Shown: piece by piece, positions 1 through 11,185 of the stretch
Numbering within the stretch: position 1 is the stretch's first letter
Layout of the letters: the number at the start of each line of letters is the position of its first letter
From: Athripsodes cinereus
Taxonomy: Eukaryota > Arthropoda > Insecta > Trichoptera > Leptoceridae
Assembly (NCBI GenBank): GCA_947579605.1
Contig: OX388313.1
Coordinates: 29,143,214-29,207,213 of the forward strand
DNA: 64,000 nt
Reading direction: 5' to 3'
The notes under the pieces: generated by a model
Told to the model about the DNA's origin: nothing
Databases searched by the model: none
The model's input: only the letters and a program-made list of their open reading frames with translations
Program-made: the position numbers and the translations under genes

Positions 1-1629
1 GAATCGTGTCCATAATAACCATTAGAATATTCAACGCAACAAGATATTCATTCTCTCCGTCCTCCGTGGCGCCACTCATCCTCAGAAACTAGTTAGGTAA
101 TTCTAGAGTGTCAAGAGTCACTAATGGTCAAGTTTCATGCTATTCGAACACTATCAACTGAATATTTATCAAGACGTCTAAATAAATATACGATCCTTAT
201 GAAACATCACGCAAACCATAAGATAAAAATTTATGCAGATTACGGTAAAAAAAAAATAATTGGGATAACAAAAAAAGTCAAGCTTTACGGCAGCTTGCAA
301 GTTCTGTAGCGTGCGGAGGATTAAAAATGAGATCTTCTTAAATTTGTTCGAGCGATAGCTTTATAACATAACGGGATTGTAAAAAATAGTGATGAATGAA
401 CTTGCGATGGCTCCATATAAACTATTGTTATAATGGTCATTACTGTACCATCGATCGGCATGGACAAATACAATCATCCCTACTTTTTATTCATACGTAC
501 ATCTGGATACATAATAAACTCAAACACACCCCAAATAACCTCACAATAAGCGATTAATTTGTTTTTGGTTTGTATCAAGAAGGTTGAGTAGATCGGCAGT
601 GGGAGAAATCTAACCCGAGGTGTCTCGATTGAACACCATCAGTCTCTCGACCAACAAACTTTCGAAGGATTGAATTTTCTTATCTCATTCCGTAAAATTT
701 TGCGTTAATTTACCAATCAAAGCGGTTATTTGACGGGTATTTTTTTAATGTTTACATATAATTGCAAACATTGACACTAATTTAATTTATAACTCTCGAA
801 TATTCAAAAACTAGTTTTCAATTAAACTCTGGACCGAGCATTCGACATGACATTGTTAGTAGTAGATAATATTGTTGCATTTGCTTCGCTTTTTTTTTCT
901 ACTGTGGAGACAAAGTATATAATCTCTGAACCGTTGTTGCTGTACAACATATAATAATATATAATACTTAATAATATAATGAATCACTTGACGGCAAAGC
1001 TCAATCCCGATAACCTAAAATTCGCAAACGACACACAGCACACAAAAGCTGCTACGACACGACAACACGAAACTATATGGAAGACATGTTAGAATGTTTA
1101 ACGGAATTCATATTATTTATTTACACTGTAAAATTCTAAAACCCATAAATTATTTGTTACCACACATAATCCACCAGAAATATTTTAGTTTGTTCATAAA
1201 TATAATAATTTGGTATGCATATTTATGTGTCTTTTAATGTAGAAATTTTAAGGCTAGCATCAAGTCCTCTCAACTTTACGATACATATATGATTAAATCA
1301 AGTATCATATACATATATTTTTTATCGTGTACTGTTGATATCTTCAATTATATAAAACTAAAGATATTCTGGCAAAGACGGTATCGGTAAAACATATTTT
1401 TATTACTAACATAAATGTGTAAAAAAAGTTTGACACTCTCGAGTGCAAATTCGTTATATTATGAGTAGTTTGTTGTGTATGCGTGTTAAAGAAAAAAGAT
1501 TGCAGGAAAATAAATAAAAAATATATCGATTAAAAACATCAATCCTACATTTGTCATTAATGCTAAAAATAATAATAAAAATCCTGACAATTTAATTAGA
1601 AATATGCCGTTTGGTAAAAAAAACTACCG

Positions 1630-1830
1630 CAAAGATGCAGCCTCGTTATCGAGCTAGTCCCAAACTCAGATATGAAACTTGTATAAAGGGCACTAAAGCA
1701 ACGCTACACGTACACCAGAAACAGTCAGACCCAGAACAATTTGAAAAAGAGCATTTTTCATTTTGCAAAAGCCAGGTATCGAACCCGGTATCTCGTCGTG
1801 ACTCAAATGCGAGAGGTGTCGGTCGCCAAA
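1630..1830 (-). mobile_element. tRNA-derived SINE (family 2), diverged
   Basis: Minus strand: GGCGACCGACACCTCTCGC, GATACCGGGTTCGATACCTG, then TGGTGTACGTGTAGC and GTTTGGGACTAGCTCGATAA. The GGGTTCGATACC box B is intact. Confidence 0.65.
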
Positions 1831-3654
1831 TAGAGCAACACCTCACAATCTATCTTTCGTAGTAAAGGAATCAACACTGAATTCAATTCTATGAAAGAGA
1901 ATGGTGTCTTTACTTCGCTTCGCTGTCTTTGCAAGTCAATCAAAATTACTATTGCGCTACTGAAATTAGTCGCAAATCTTAGTTAAATAATAATATGTCG
2001 GGTGCATATCCTAGTGTATAGTAGACAACAATAATATTTGTAAGTATTAATAATATAATATGTTATTTAGATTTAGCATTGGTGGTATGTATTATTATTA
2101 GTACTACCTCCTAGTATGTATGCAATGTTAGGTGGTAGTAGAAGCACGGACTTGGCGCGATATTTCAATATGCCCTTTGTAAGACGCCCGTCCTGAGCTA
2201 GCCCTTAATTTATTTTAAGTTTGTTAAAATCTAATATTAAAGAATTATTTATCATACATAATTAAACAGGAGTCCTTGGACTCATGATTAATCCGTGAAA
2301 AGAGGTTATTTTATTTTATTTGATTTGGCCTATTAACAGACTTTTACAAATATATCATATTATACAATTATTTAGCAACATTAGTCCACTCACTGAAGGC
2401 ACAACAAATTAACAAATAAAAAATAAGACATAAAAAGAAATAGAATAATGATAACAAAATATGTAAACAAAATAGTGAAAACAATACAAAGAAGTGTTTA
2501 TATAGATATGTAATAATGAATGTATCTAAATGGTTTATCCACTAATTATTTTACACCACATTATAAGAGAGAGATAGAGTTATTCTCGGTGATACCTCTC
2601 AGCCCTTACATCTTGGTACTATTATCAATTTTAAAGTTATCACTAAGTGGATTGTTTTATATCTTAAATTTAGCGATGAGGTTTGCCCCCCATCCTGAAC
2701 GTCTCAATTTTTTGTTGGCACAGAGAAGACAGTTTGCATGTTTCACTTGTGAGATATGCCGTAACGGTATAATATAGTAGTAGTAGATGGTGTTAAAAAA
2801 TACCAATAATAAAGACTGAGCATCTGTCCCTTAAATTTTGATATAACATAGTTGTGATATATTGAAGTTAATTTGATGCAAAGGCAAATGTAACGTAATT
2901 AAGTGCTAGCTGAGAATAAACTTCACCCTAAAGGCACATTGTAATATTGGACCTCGGTGCAATAAGCAAGCAGCAATACCCGCATACTCTCTCATAGAAT
3001 ATAGTGTAGGTACCAACTGACTTCTTCTGATGGTGGTGCCTGCCTGCCTCTCTTCGGCTATGCAAACAATCAAACAGTACCATAACACAGCATACCATTA
3101 TATTATACCGATAATAATAGGGTAAACGAGATAGTGAATGAACACTTGCAGTAACATTATTAATATGTAATTAATTAATTGTAACTAAAAACAATCTGTT
3201 TTTTTTTTAGATATTGTAGATTCCTCGACTCAATTGACATTCGGAAATATACAAGGCATAGACAAAAAAAAACATCAATTCAATATTAATTATTGTGACT
3301 CGTATCTAAGTGTTGATAGATGTGTAACATTAAAGAGTACACATTAATGTGTATATGCGATTGAGTCATCTCGTAACACAACATTCTAGTTGTAGAAAAG
3401 GTGCACTTTGAACGAAAAATTAGTTAATAACGAAAGAACAGGCAGTCGTAGAACTTGATAATACAGATTGCATAGAAACGGGCAAAATACCAAACCCTGT
3501 GACAGACCAGTAACATAAGTGGTGGCATAACTCAATGTTGAATTAAAGACGGTAAATGCTCTATTTTTCAAATGCCAACCTTCTGCAGGACACTCGAAAA
3601 CTAAAAAAAACAGGCTGTTTTAATTGATTTTTGTTGTTGTTGTTTTGTTTGTTA

Positions 3655-3885
3655 TCACGGCATCTCCTGCAAGTGGAATACCCAGCATAACGAGAAAGTT
3701 GCCCTCTCCGTGACAGAAAAAGTTAAGAATTCTAGATGGGTGGCATCGCTGAATGTCGAATGTCTCAAAACGAGATGTTTAACGAATACCTGTCTTGAAC
3801 AGAACACTGGAAACCTACAGAAAAGAGGAATTATTTTCAAAATGGAGACTTATTCTTTATCGGAGATTCCACGGATAACTTTGTT
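3655..3885 (-). repeat. SINE-like family copy
   Basis: Plus strand reads ATCACGGCATCTCCTGCAAG, CCCTCTCCGTGACAG, GATGGGTGGCATCGCTGAAT, GAACACTGGAAACCTACAG and CGGAGATTCCACGG, the reverse complement of the family order. A further piece of the same family lies just before it at 3540-3615. Confidence 0.65.
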
Positions 3886-4299
3886 TTTCTTTTGCTCTAT
3901 AACGGTTGTTTAGAGCAATGATTACTCTAATACAGGTAATAATGGCAGTACTAGATATCACTCTAGTAGTACTGTGGCATAGTATAGTACAGTATAGAAG
4001 GTAGTATGTAAGTAATACATAAATGTACATACATATCAATAATAACAATAATAATAATGATATAGTCGTCTTTGTACTTGGCCCAATAGTGGATTAGGCC
4101 ATGGAATGCCATTGAACTTGCCACAATCGAACACTTTACAATAAAACAAAATACACAAGTACCCACCCATACCTAATATAATATATACGTAGTGTACCTA
4201 TGGCGAAATAATAATGTAAATACATTTCATACATATTATCATTATTAAGTTAGGTTCTAATAGGATTATTAAATTAGGTTATAACTCTTTAATATACTA

Positions 4300-4430
4300 C
4301 ACCATCACGGTATATCCCACAAGTGGAGTAGCCAGCAGACCAGCTGCAAACTAATAAACATGCAAGTTGTCTTCACCGTGTCTACAAAAAATAAGACGTT
4401 CATGATATATACTCAACGTCATCGTTGAAT
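4300..4430 (-). repeat. SINE-like family copy, 3' half
   Basis: CACCATCACGGTATATCCCA, CAAGTGGAGTAGCCAGCAG, ACCAGCTGCAAACTAATAA and ACATGCAAGTTGTCTTC. It lies tail to tail with the opposite copy at 4500-4785. Confidence 0.65.
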
Positions 4431-4499
4431 TAATGTAAAATGATAGGTACTCGATACATTTACAGGATACTAAAAAAAATAACAGGAAAGAGTGGGAGA

Positions 4500-4785
4500 C
4501 CAATTCTTCGCCGGGTACCTACTCCACGAAACGTATTTACCGGCAAAGAAGAGGTTTTCCACTTTTTTCTGTTGATTTTCGAGTGTCCTGCAAAAGGCAG
4601 GAACCTTCCTTTTCGTAAAATATTGTGTGCGAAACATTGAACATCTTCAATTCAGCGATGAGGTTTGCCTTTCGTAAGAAATTAAATATAAAGCCGCCTC
4701 AGAGACGAAGACTTGCATGCTTTAACAAGCAGTTAGAAACTGCTGGCTACCCCACTTGTGGCGAATGCCGTGATGGTATGAATTT
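4500..4785 (+). repeat. Abundant SINE-like family, near full-length copy
   Basis: Best plus-strand copy of the commonest repeat in the window. Order: TACCGGCAAAGAAGAGG, TTTTCGAGTGTCCTGCAAAA, GGCAGGAACC, CATTGAACATCTTCAATTC, AGCGATGAGGTTTGCC, CTTGCATGCTTTAACAAGCA, CTGCTGGCTACCCCACTTGT and GAATGCCGTGATGGTATG. No coding capacity and no tRNA head that I can see. The 3' end resembles the RTE-like LINE tail at 55.3 and 20.6 kb, so it is probably mobilised by that LINE. Confidence 0.7.
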
Positions 4786-4889
4786 CATAAGACATTAATG
4801 TGTAATACCGACATACGTTTCATGTCATCTCCAGAACAGAAGATTAATAGATCCGTTCCTTTACTACCCCACACATTTCTTCTTTTTCT

Positions 4890-5155
4890 TTACGTGTCTT
4901 GTCGGGTCCCCCCGACGCTGAAGACCACTTGGGAGTAATCTTTTCTATTCTGGGCAGCACGAAACAGCTCCTCCACACTTCTCATCCCGGTCCTCTCCCG
5001 AACGTTCAGAAGCCAGGAAAGCCGCTTTCTTCCAACATCCCTACGGCCCTCAATCTGCCCTTCTATGACCAGTTTTAGGATAACATAATTATTTTTCTCC
5101 TCTCATGTGACCAAAATATGATGTTTTACGGAGCTTAATTTTACATATTATTATA
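4890..5155 (-). pseudogene. LINE RT C-terminal fragment (second family)
   Basis: Minus-strand translation gives LRKTSYFGHMRGEK, then after a frame break LVIEGQIEGRRDVGRKRLSW, LLNVRERTGMRSVEELFRA and AQNRKDYSQVVFSVGGTRQD. This is the C-terminal signature I(V)xGxIxGxRxxGRxxxSWLxNxRxWT...LFRxAxxR of insect LINEs. Related copies are at 22.9 and 36.0-36.4 kb. Confidence 0.75.
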
Positions 5156-5200
5156 GCCTAGTACTATTGTATCCATTCTTAATGCTGTCTATGTTAGAAG

Positions 5201-5718
5201 TAGTGTTGTGGAATTCTCAAAAAATGATTTTTCGAGAAATTTCTCGAAGTAGAGAATTTTCGGAGATTTTTTTTATTTTTTATTTAACAGTATAATAATA
5301 ATAAATACTTTATTCAATCAATCAATAACAATGTACAAATGTTGAGACAATTTATCACCAATATGGGTACAGTTAATTATGGAATGTTAAGTACCTAAAT
5401 AGAAAAAAAGTGCTAATAACTGATGAAAAATCTTGATGTTTGACACCCCACATGCCCATATTTAAGTTTAAAAAAAAATTACAGGTACGTAGGTAGGTAC
5501 ATGGAAAAAAGTGTTAATAACCTCTGATTTGGGCCTTAATCAGCCCCACAAATTTTTGGATCAATCAGGTTGGCTGCGAAGTGTACTGGGCGAAAGGTCA
5601 TAATACCACTAAGAAAAATTATGGAGATAATTTTCTCTTCCATCAGAGGAGAAAATCTCGGAGAAATTTCTCGTTCTCGAGAAATTTCTTTGGAGAATTT
5701 TCTCTTCTCACATTACTA
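5201..5718. mobile_element. hAT transposon derivative with 8-bp duplication
   Basis: The element starts TAGTGTTGTGGAATTCTC and ends GAATTTTCTCTTCTCACATT then ACTA. The ends are imperfect inverted repeats, both rich in GAGAAATTTCTCGA words. Identical GTTAGAAG flanks it (5193-5200 and 5719-5726), the 8-bp duplication expected of hAT elements. The interior is mostly AT-rich but keeps a transposase scrap. Confidence 0.82.
5536..5598 (-). pseudogene. hAT transposase fragment
   Basis: 20 codons then a stop on the minus strand: PVHFAANLIDPKICGAD. This fits the conserved hAT block (xxAAxxLDPRYRG) near the C-terminal part of the transposase. A relic inside the 5.2-kb element. Confidence 0.6.
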
Positions 5719-6234
5719 GTTAGAAGGCCTTTCAAATGATCCAATTCAAACATTCGCATACTTCTATTTCTAAGATATTTCTCTATCAACTTTCACACAA
5801 TGAGGTTGCAAGGAAGTTGTAACATTTGACGAGCGTTTACAATGAAGGCCATCATAACATTTTAATGTAATACCTTCATAAACATGACAGTGTATGTAAA
5901 TTCCACATTATAGACCATTTGCAATTGTACAAAATTAACCATTCAAATAACATGTCGACTTCTACGAATTTAAAATTAAATCGAATCATATTTAATATGA
6001 AATTATGATTTTATTGTTGAATATCTATTTATCCCCCACTCATCGACACGAATGGGTTAACCAACATACAGGTCATCCGCTTCTGTCCGATCAATTTTAA
6101 AAATGCTCTGTTTTTATATGGCACGGAGAAGACAAGCTGAGTGTTGATTAAACGCGGTTTATCCAGTTAAAAACTTTTTGCGGAAAGTAAAAATAGGTTC
6201 CTCGATAAAAAATAATAGGCCTCCCGCTTTTTAA

Positions 6235-6435
6235 TGTAAGTTTTTAAGTGTCTTGTAAGAGGCATATGTTCATTAAACCTCACGTATAAGACAATTAACA
6301 TCTAGAATTCAGCGATGAGGCATGCCACCCATACTGAATGTGTTGTTTTATTTTTTTGCGGAGAGGACAATTTGCGTGAAATATGCAGTTAGCATGCTGG
6401 CTACCCCACGTGAGATATAATGTTATGGTATTATA
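6235..6435 (+). repeat. SINE-like family copy
   Basis: AAGTTTTTAAGTGTCTTGTA, AGAGGCATATG, AATTCAGCGATGAGGCATGC, GGAGAGGACAATTTGCGTG, TGCTGGCTACCCCACGTG, ending in a degraded TAATGTTATGGTAT. Confidence 0.65.
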
Positions 6436-7204
6436 GTAGTAATGAAATATAATGAAAACGACATGATGAAGTGGCCAATAACCCGACTTTTTAAATAATT
6501 TTATTGAAGACAAAATAATTAGAACATTAAATATAACCTTATTCTTTAATCCTTTAACCGTTGACATGTGTAAAGGAGGGGAGCAGCTGGAAGGTCAATA
6601 GAAAGATTCTTCGCCCTGTTGGTCCAATGCACCCTCATGACATAAGCACAGTGTGCGAGTATTTGGGGCGTATTTTTAGTTGTATTACATTGAAAAAAAA
6701 GCTTTCCAAAAATGAATGAAGAGTTTATACATCTTTACACATTATGCAATTTGAAATTACATTCATTTAACAATAATAAGTATGTATGTATGTATGTGTA
6801 TGAGAGTTCACACATTCATAATAGTAATATAATGCGGTGTCATAATACGGAGACACGGAAATTGAACAACAAGAGGGAAACCATCCGCCCACAAGGCTTC
6901 CTCACGTGGACGTGGGCGGCACAAGACCACCGAGATAATAACACTATGTAATACTGCATGTTTACACGACTAAAGGCTATTACATATCGAGAAATTAGCT
7001 TTGGACGATATTCATTAAATGAAAAGCTCGTCGAAACAGAATGGCCCACTCATGTTTTTCTTAAATTATCCCATGTTCACGATAATCCATAAGTACGTAA
7101 AAATTTAATAAAAAATACTTCGGTATATAAATTAACCGTTTATCTCTATCCTTGGCAGGGGAAAAAAGGTTCTATAATCCTCGAATACTTAGTACTACTA
7201 CAAT

Positions 7205-7320
7205 ACTATCCAATCCCATATCCCACAAGTGGGGTAGTCAGCAGACCAGTCGCATGCAATAAACATGCAAGCTGGTCCTCTCGGTGCCTTCAGAGAAACA
7301 AAACATTCAGGTTAGTAGAA
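7205..7320 (-). repeat. SINE-like family copy, 3' half
   Basis: CCATATCCCACAAGTGGGG, TAGTCAGCAGACCAGTCGC, CATGCAAGCTGGTCCTCTC. The 5' half of a family copy appears after an RTE-like tail at 7515-7600 (GAACCCCTGCCTTTTTCAGG, CAATTATTTGCTGTCTGCTC), so the LINE tail at 7350-7510 may have inserted within this copy. Confidence 0.6.
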
Positions 7321-7349
7321 TGCCCTTTATTTTTTCAAATTCTCAAGGA

Positions 7350-7510
7350 CTTCCGTGTGTTGAGTAAGAGGAACCGACGTGGGTGGATGATAAATTATAT
7401 GAATGTGGAGGAAGCGAAGGAAGTGTGCAAAGATATATCTTTTTGGCGTACCGTTCTCTCTACCTACTACACTTGGGACACGGCGTGATAGTATAGTATA
7501 GTAAAGTACT
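7350..7510 (+). mobile_element. RTE-like LINE 3' tail with (GTATA)n repeat
   Basis: GTGTTGAGTAAGAGGAACC, GAATGTGGAGGAAGCGAAGG, GCGTACCGTTCTCTCTACC and GACACGGCGTGATAGTATAG, then GTATA repeats. Nearly the same as the 55.3-kb tail. Confidence 0.65.
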
Positions 7511-8942
7511 TTATTTTTTGAACCCCTGCCTTTTTCAGGACACACAAAAACCTAAGGGAAAGAGTGAGAGACCAATTATTTGCTGTCTGCTCCATGGAAT
7601 ATCCATTAAGTAAAAATGTTTCATAGCCACGACGCTCGTCTTCTACACAATTTCTTCTGTAGGTCTCCCTTATCCGTACGAATTGCAACACGCCGAGTCA
7701 CTCAATGAGCCTATTTAAAAAATATAAATAAATACATATTTGAATTAAAGCAGGACAAGTAATTTTTATTTTACCTTTATGTGTATTTTTAGTAAATTAA
7801 TTACACTTCATGTGTGGAAGTTCAAGACGGAGGTTTTAAGCGGAGATATTTTTTCATAATTAGTAGTCGGCCGTCAATCGGCGATTATAATTTCATGTTG
7901 TGAAAAGATAAGTTCGCGAGATAAACCGCTGTTCTTTCATAAAATTCTCTAACTCCTCCGACAGCCACACTAGACCACACACTATTGATAATAACGATAA
8001 TAATAACAACAATACTACATCACAATACGCAGACGGGCATTGCGAATCGAGATTTATGCGAAGACTGCGGAATTCACCAAATAAACTTAAATGAAGTGAA
8101 TGAAACTTGCATCAAATAGGTAGGCATCTATATCTGCTAGTCGCATTCTCCGCATAATTTGATTCACCTTTGAAAATTTTCATGTTTAATTATCGCACAC
8201 AGCAAACAGCGCATGCCGTCTGTTTTGTCCTATGCGGTTGGTCCACTAGCTAGTCCATCTGTGGGAGATGGCGTGATGGTATAGATAGATAGATAATATG
8301 GTTTATAAGTGGCTGATGAGAAAATATCAGGAAGATTGGATGAACATCTCAAATGCGACTCTAAAAACGATGAAATGACTCCTGCACATCAAAACATGAT
8401 TCGTCAATGTAAATTTAAACTAAAACAAGCAATGCGGCCGATATAATAATGAACATAATGCAAATTCAATACATGAAAAAACGTTCGGTAAAATTTCTCA
8501 ATAAGCAACCTACCAAAAACAATATTAATTGCATCGGTGCACACGTAGTAGAATTTCATAATAAGGTAAATCTGTATATTGATTGTATTTTATTTGAATG
8601 TATACCTTCTATGAAATTGTATGTAATGTAACCAATGTATGCGGATACAATAATGAATAAATAAATAAATGGAAACAAGTGTTTCTTTCTACTGTAGATT
8701 ATAGATCGTGAGAGAGACATCAATCAGAGATGATAAAAATAAAGAGTCTCATTCGATTCATCATTAGTATAAAAAATACCGATGACAAAATTTCGTGAGT
8801 TTAAATACCAAACATGACATCATTGAAAATCTGATTCAAACAAATTTACAAAATTCCTAAACCGCGATGTTGGTGGTTCTATGCGACTAATTTATTGCAT
8901 ACTTAGGTAAAACATTCGTAATGATAATATTTATGTGCATAC

Positions 8943-9040
8943 CTTCTTCGGGATCTGGTTTCACGAGGTTGTTTTGCAGATCCAACGGTTCCAGTAAATT
9001 CATCAGTCTGGCCAGTTGCTCCCACGGGTCGGATTCGAGC
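8943..9040 (-). CDS. Smg6: SMG6/EST1A, internal exon (last of three in window)
   Basis: A 98-nt exon on the minus strand between acceptor tccttttgttttag and donor GAAG|gtatgc. Its first G completes the Gly codon begun by the 48.8-kb exon. It then has 32 open codons starting LESDPWEQLARLMNLLEPLD and ending LVKPDPEE, with 1 nt over. Leucine-rich and helical in character, it sits where vertebrate SMG6 has a VWSTLADFCNIL-type helix after WNPPP. Identification rests mainly on phase and order, since the segment is less conserved. The exons for the rest of the EST1 region and the PIN nuclease domain must lie at negative coordinates, outside the window. Confidence 0.75.
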
Positions 9041-9224
9041 CTAAAACAAAGGAAAAATACGAAATATTAAATTACGTTAAACAGATATTAATAATAAAGA
9101 GAATTAATGATAAAACAACATGTGAAGTCAACGATAATTAAGATCTAAACGTTTTCCATTCAAAACAGAGAAAAAATATAAGATTTATTGAAAATATTTC
9201 ATTCTACAGCCTATGATAAATAAT

Positions 9225-9620
9225 CTACCTATACTCTCACGCCGTAGGTATTCCAGGTGGGGTAGGCAGAGAGAACGGAACGTCATATTATTGATTTATC
9301 CTTACATAGGTACTTCATTCGCTTCCTCCACTTTCAAAAAATTTCTTATACATGCACGCCGATTTCTCTTACTCAACATACAGCCCTCCTTGAGAATTTT
9401 ATCCACGCGTTCTTGGACTTCCACACTTTCTCACGCCCCCTCTTTCAGATAAATACACTCTCTTTGTCATCCTTCCACAGTTCATTCGCTCCAAAAATCC
9501 AAACCATCGCAGCTTATTTACATGCATTCTGTCCATTCCTCCCACGTCCCCTCATTCTCCTGATATCCTCATTCTTCACTCTATCTCGCAATATTTTGAC
9601 AATCATTCCTCTCAATGATA
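9225..9620 (-). pseudogene. RTE-like LINE C-terminal fragment
   Basis: On the minus strand, broken frames give pieces such as DRVKNEDIRR, ANELWKDDKESVFI, RVDKILKEGCMLSKRNR and a tail CTCTGCCTACCCCACCTGGA then GGCGTGAGAGTATAG. Same family as 54.9-55.3 kb, with stops and frameshifts. Confidence 0.7.
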
Positions 9621-10639
9621 ATAAGTAAAATTAGGAATATTTTATATTGGAAACAGTTACACACAAAAATTGAGGTTAGGTGATACCAAGGAAATATGAA
9701 ATTAAAGTAAAAAATACGATTTAAACTTTCGCTATCCAATCGCTGAACTGTGAAATGGCATTATGAGGCAAAAACATAGAACTCCACAAAAATTACAATT
9801 CTGGTTATATGTATTTCACACACTCAAATAGCCTACAGCCTAAAAAAATCATAACGAAAACCTTTCAAAGCCCTCAAGCAGTTACATAGTTTATTCTAGA
9901 AAACCTAAAAGTGTTACATCAAAACTTGGTCAGGTCAAGTGATATAAAAATGAGAAATTGAATATTATGCGTAATGAACGAGTCTTGGTTGTTAGATGCA
10001 ATCCAATAATAGTAATAACAACAAAATTATATTATGATGTTATTATATACGATTGCGAAACAACAAGTATAGGAGAAAAGAGTGAGAACTCAATACTCGT
10101 AATATGTACATAGTAAAAACAATGATCTAAATATAGATCGAGTGCATTCTGTGGCGTGATTGATCTAGATAAATCATTCCAAAACAACCTTGACACGGAT
10201 TCGCTGACATCCGACAGGAAAAAAACGACAGCAAAATTAATAATAAGTTAGGCATTATAACATTTTATATTTGTCTAGAACAACTCTCAACACTCAACAT
10301 CAGTCAATCATAAATAATATTAAAATTAATAATATGTATTAAATGGAAATGAATACATATATTTTTTATATGTTATGATTGTTACTCATCGACACTAATG
10401 TTAACAGTTTGATTGATTCTCTTTGGGTGAAATATCAAAACCGAAATCAACTACTTTGAACTTAGACCGAAATGGATGGTTTTTTGGGCACATGTAATGT
10501 TTTATTGCAAAGATATAAAGGAAAAGTATGATGCCTTGTTTAAACAGTAAAAGATCTTTAAAAGAACGCCAGCGAATTCATCTCGTTTCTGAAATAGGTT
10601 ATCTCACAAATTTGAGTCCTGCAAATAACATAACATAAC

Positions 10640-10875
10640 ATGTATAGACAATTCACACAGACCGAGCTAGTCCCACACTAAAATATGAATCTTTTATTAT
10701 GGGTACTAACACGACGATACACATATATACAACGCACTAAACACATATACATGTAACACCCAGACCCAGGACAATCTGAAAAAGGTCTTTCTTCATTTTG
10801 CGCTGGCCGGGAATCGAACCCGGGACCTCGTGACTCAAAGGCAAGTGCGTTAGCCTCCGCGCCACACCGGTCGCC
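10640..10875 (-). mobile_element. tRNA-derived SINE (family 2)
   Basis: Minus strand: GGCGACCGGTGTGGCGCGGA, GTCACGAGGTCCCGGGTTCG, ATTCCCGGCC, then the tail GACTAGCTCGGTCTGTGTG and AATTGTCTATACATGTTATG with ATGTT repeats. Boxes A and B are both visible. Confidence 0.75.
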
Positions 10876-11084
10876 AAAATGGAGCAACAATGCAGTGTTG
10901 ATTCGTAGATATCTTTGTTTTTTGTCATTAACGCTCATCCCCAGAAAATGGAAGGTTTTCCCACCACTTTCCCCTGGATATTTCCTCCCAAGAACACTAG
11001 AGTGTATAGGTAAATTTTAAATCTACGACACTAGAAAGTAATGACTTAATAGTATGGATAGATGACTGAGCTTACAAAAGCAAA

Positions 11085-11185
11085 GTTAGTGTGTAAGGTT
11101 AGATCAATATGGCATTTCATTATCTCTGCCTACCCCACCTAGGAAGTGGCATGAGGGCATAGCTGGATGGATGAATTCTCTTAGT
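11085..11185 (+). mobile_element. RTE-like LINE 3' tail fragment
   Basis: ATCAATATGGCATTTCATTA then CTCTGCCTACCCCACCTAGG and AAGTGGCATGAGGGCATAG. Matches the 55.3-kb tail with changes. Confidence 0.5.

Larger units (their letters stand above)
1..8942 (-). other. SMG6 intronic sequence downstream of the 9-kb exon
   Basis: No further SMG6 exon with a compatible phase was recognised here, so I read it as intron. It holds a tRNA-SINE (1.63-1.83 kb), SINE-like family copies (2.66, 3.65, 4.3, 4.5, 6.24, 7.2 and 8.2 kb), a LINE fragment (4.89-5.15 kb), a hAT element (5.2-5.72 kb), an RTE-like tail (7.35 kb) and a LINE 3' end near 8.68 kb. Nothing recognisable in 1-1.6, 1.87-2.6, 2.8-3.5, 5.73-6.05, 6.45-7.2, 7.7-8.2 and 8.7-8.94 kb. 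Confidence 0.6.

Noticed and set aside
1..100. Possible exon on the minus strand (frame MSGATEDGENEYLVALNILM)
   Set aside because: Open frame but no acceptor that continues the phase of the 9-kb SMG6 exon, and no similarity I recognise.
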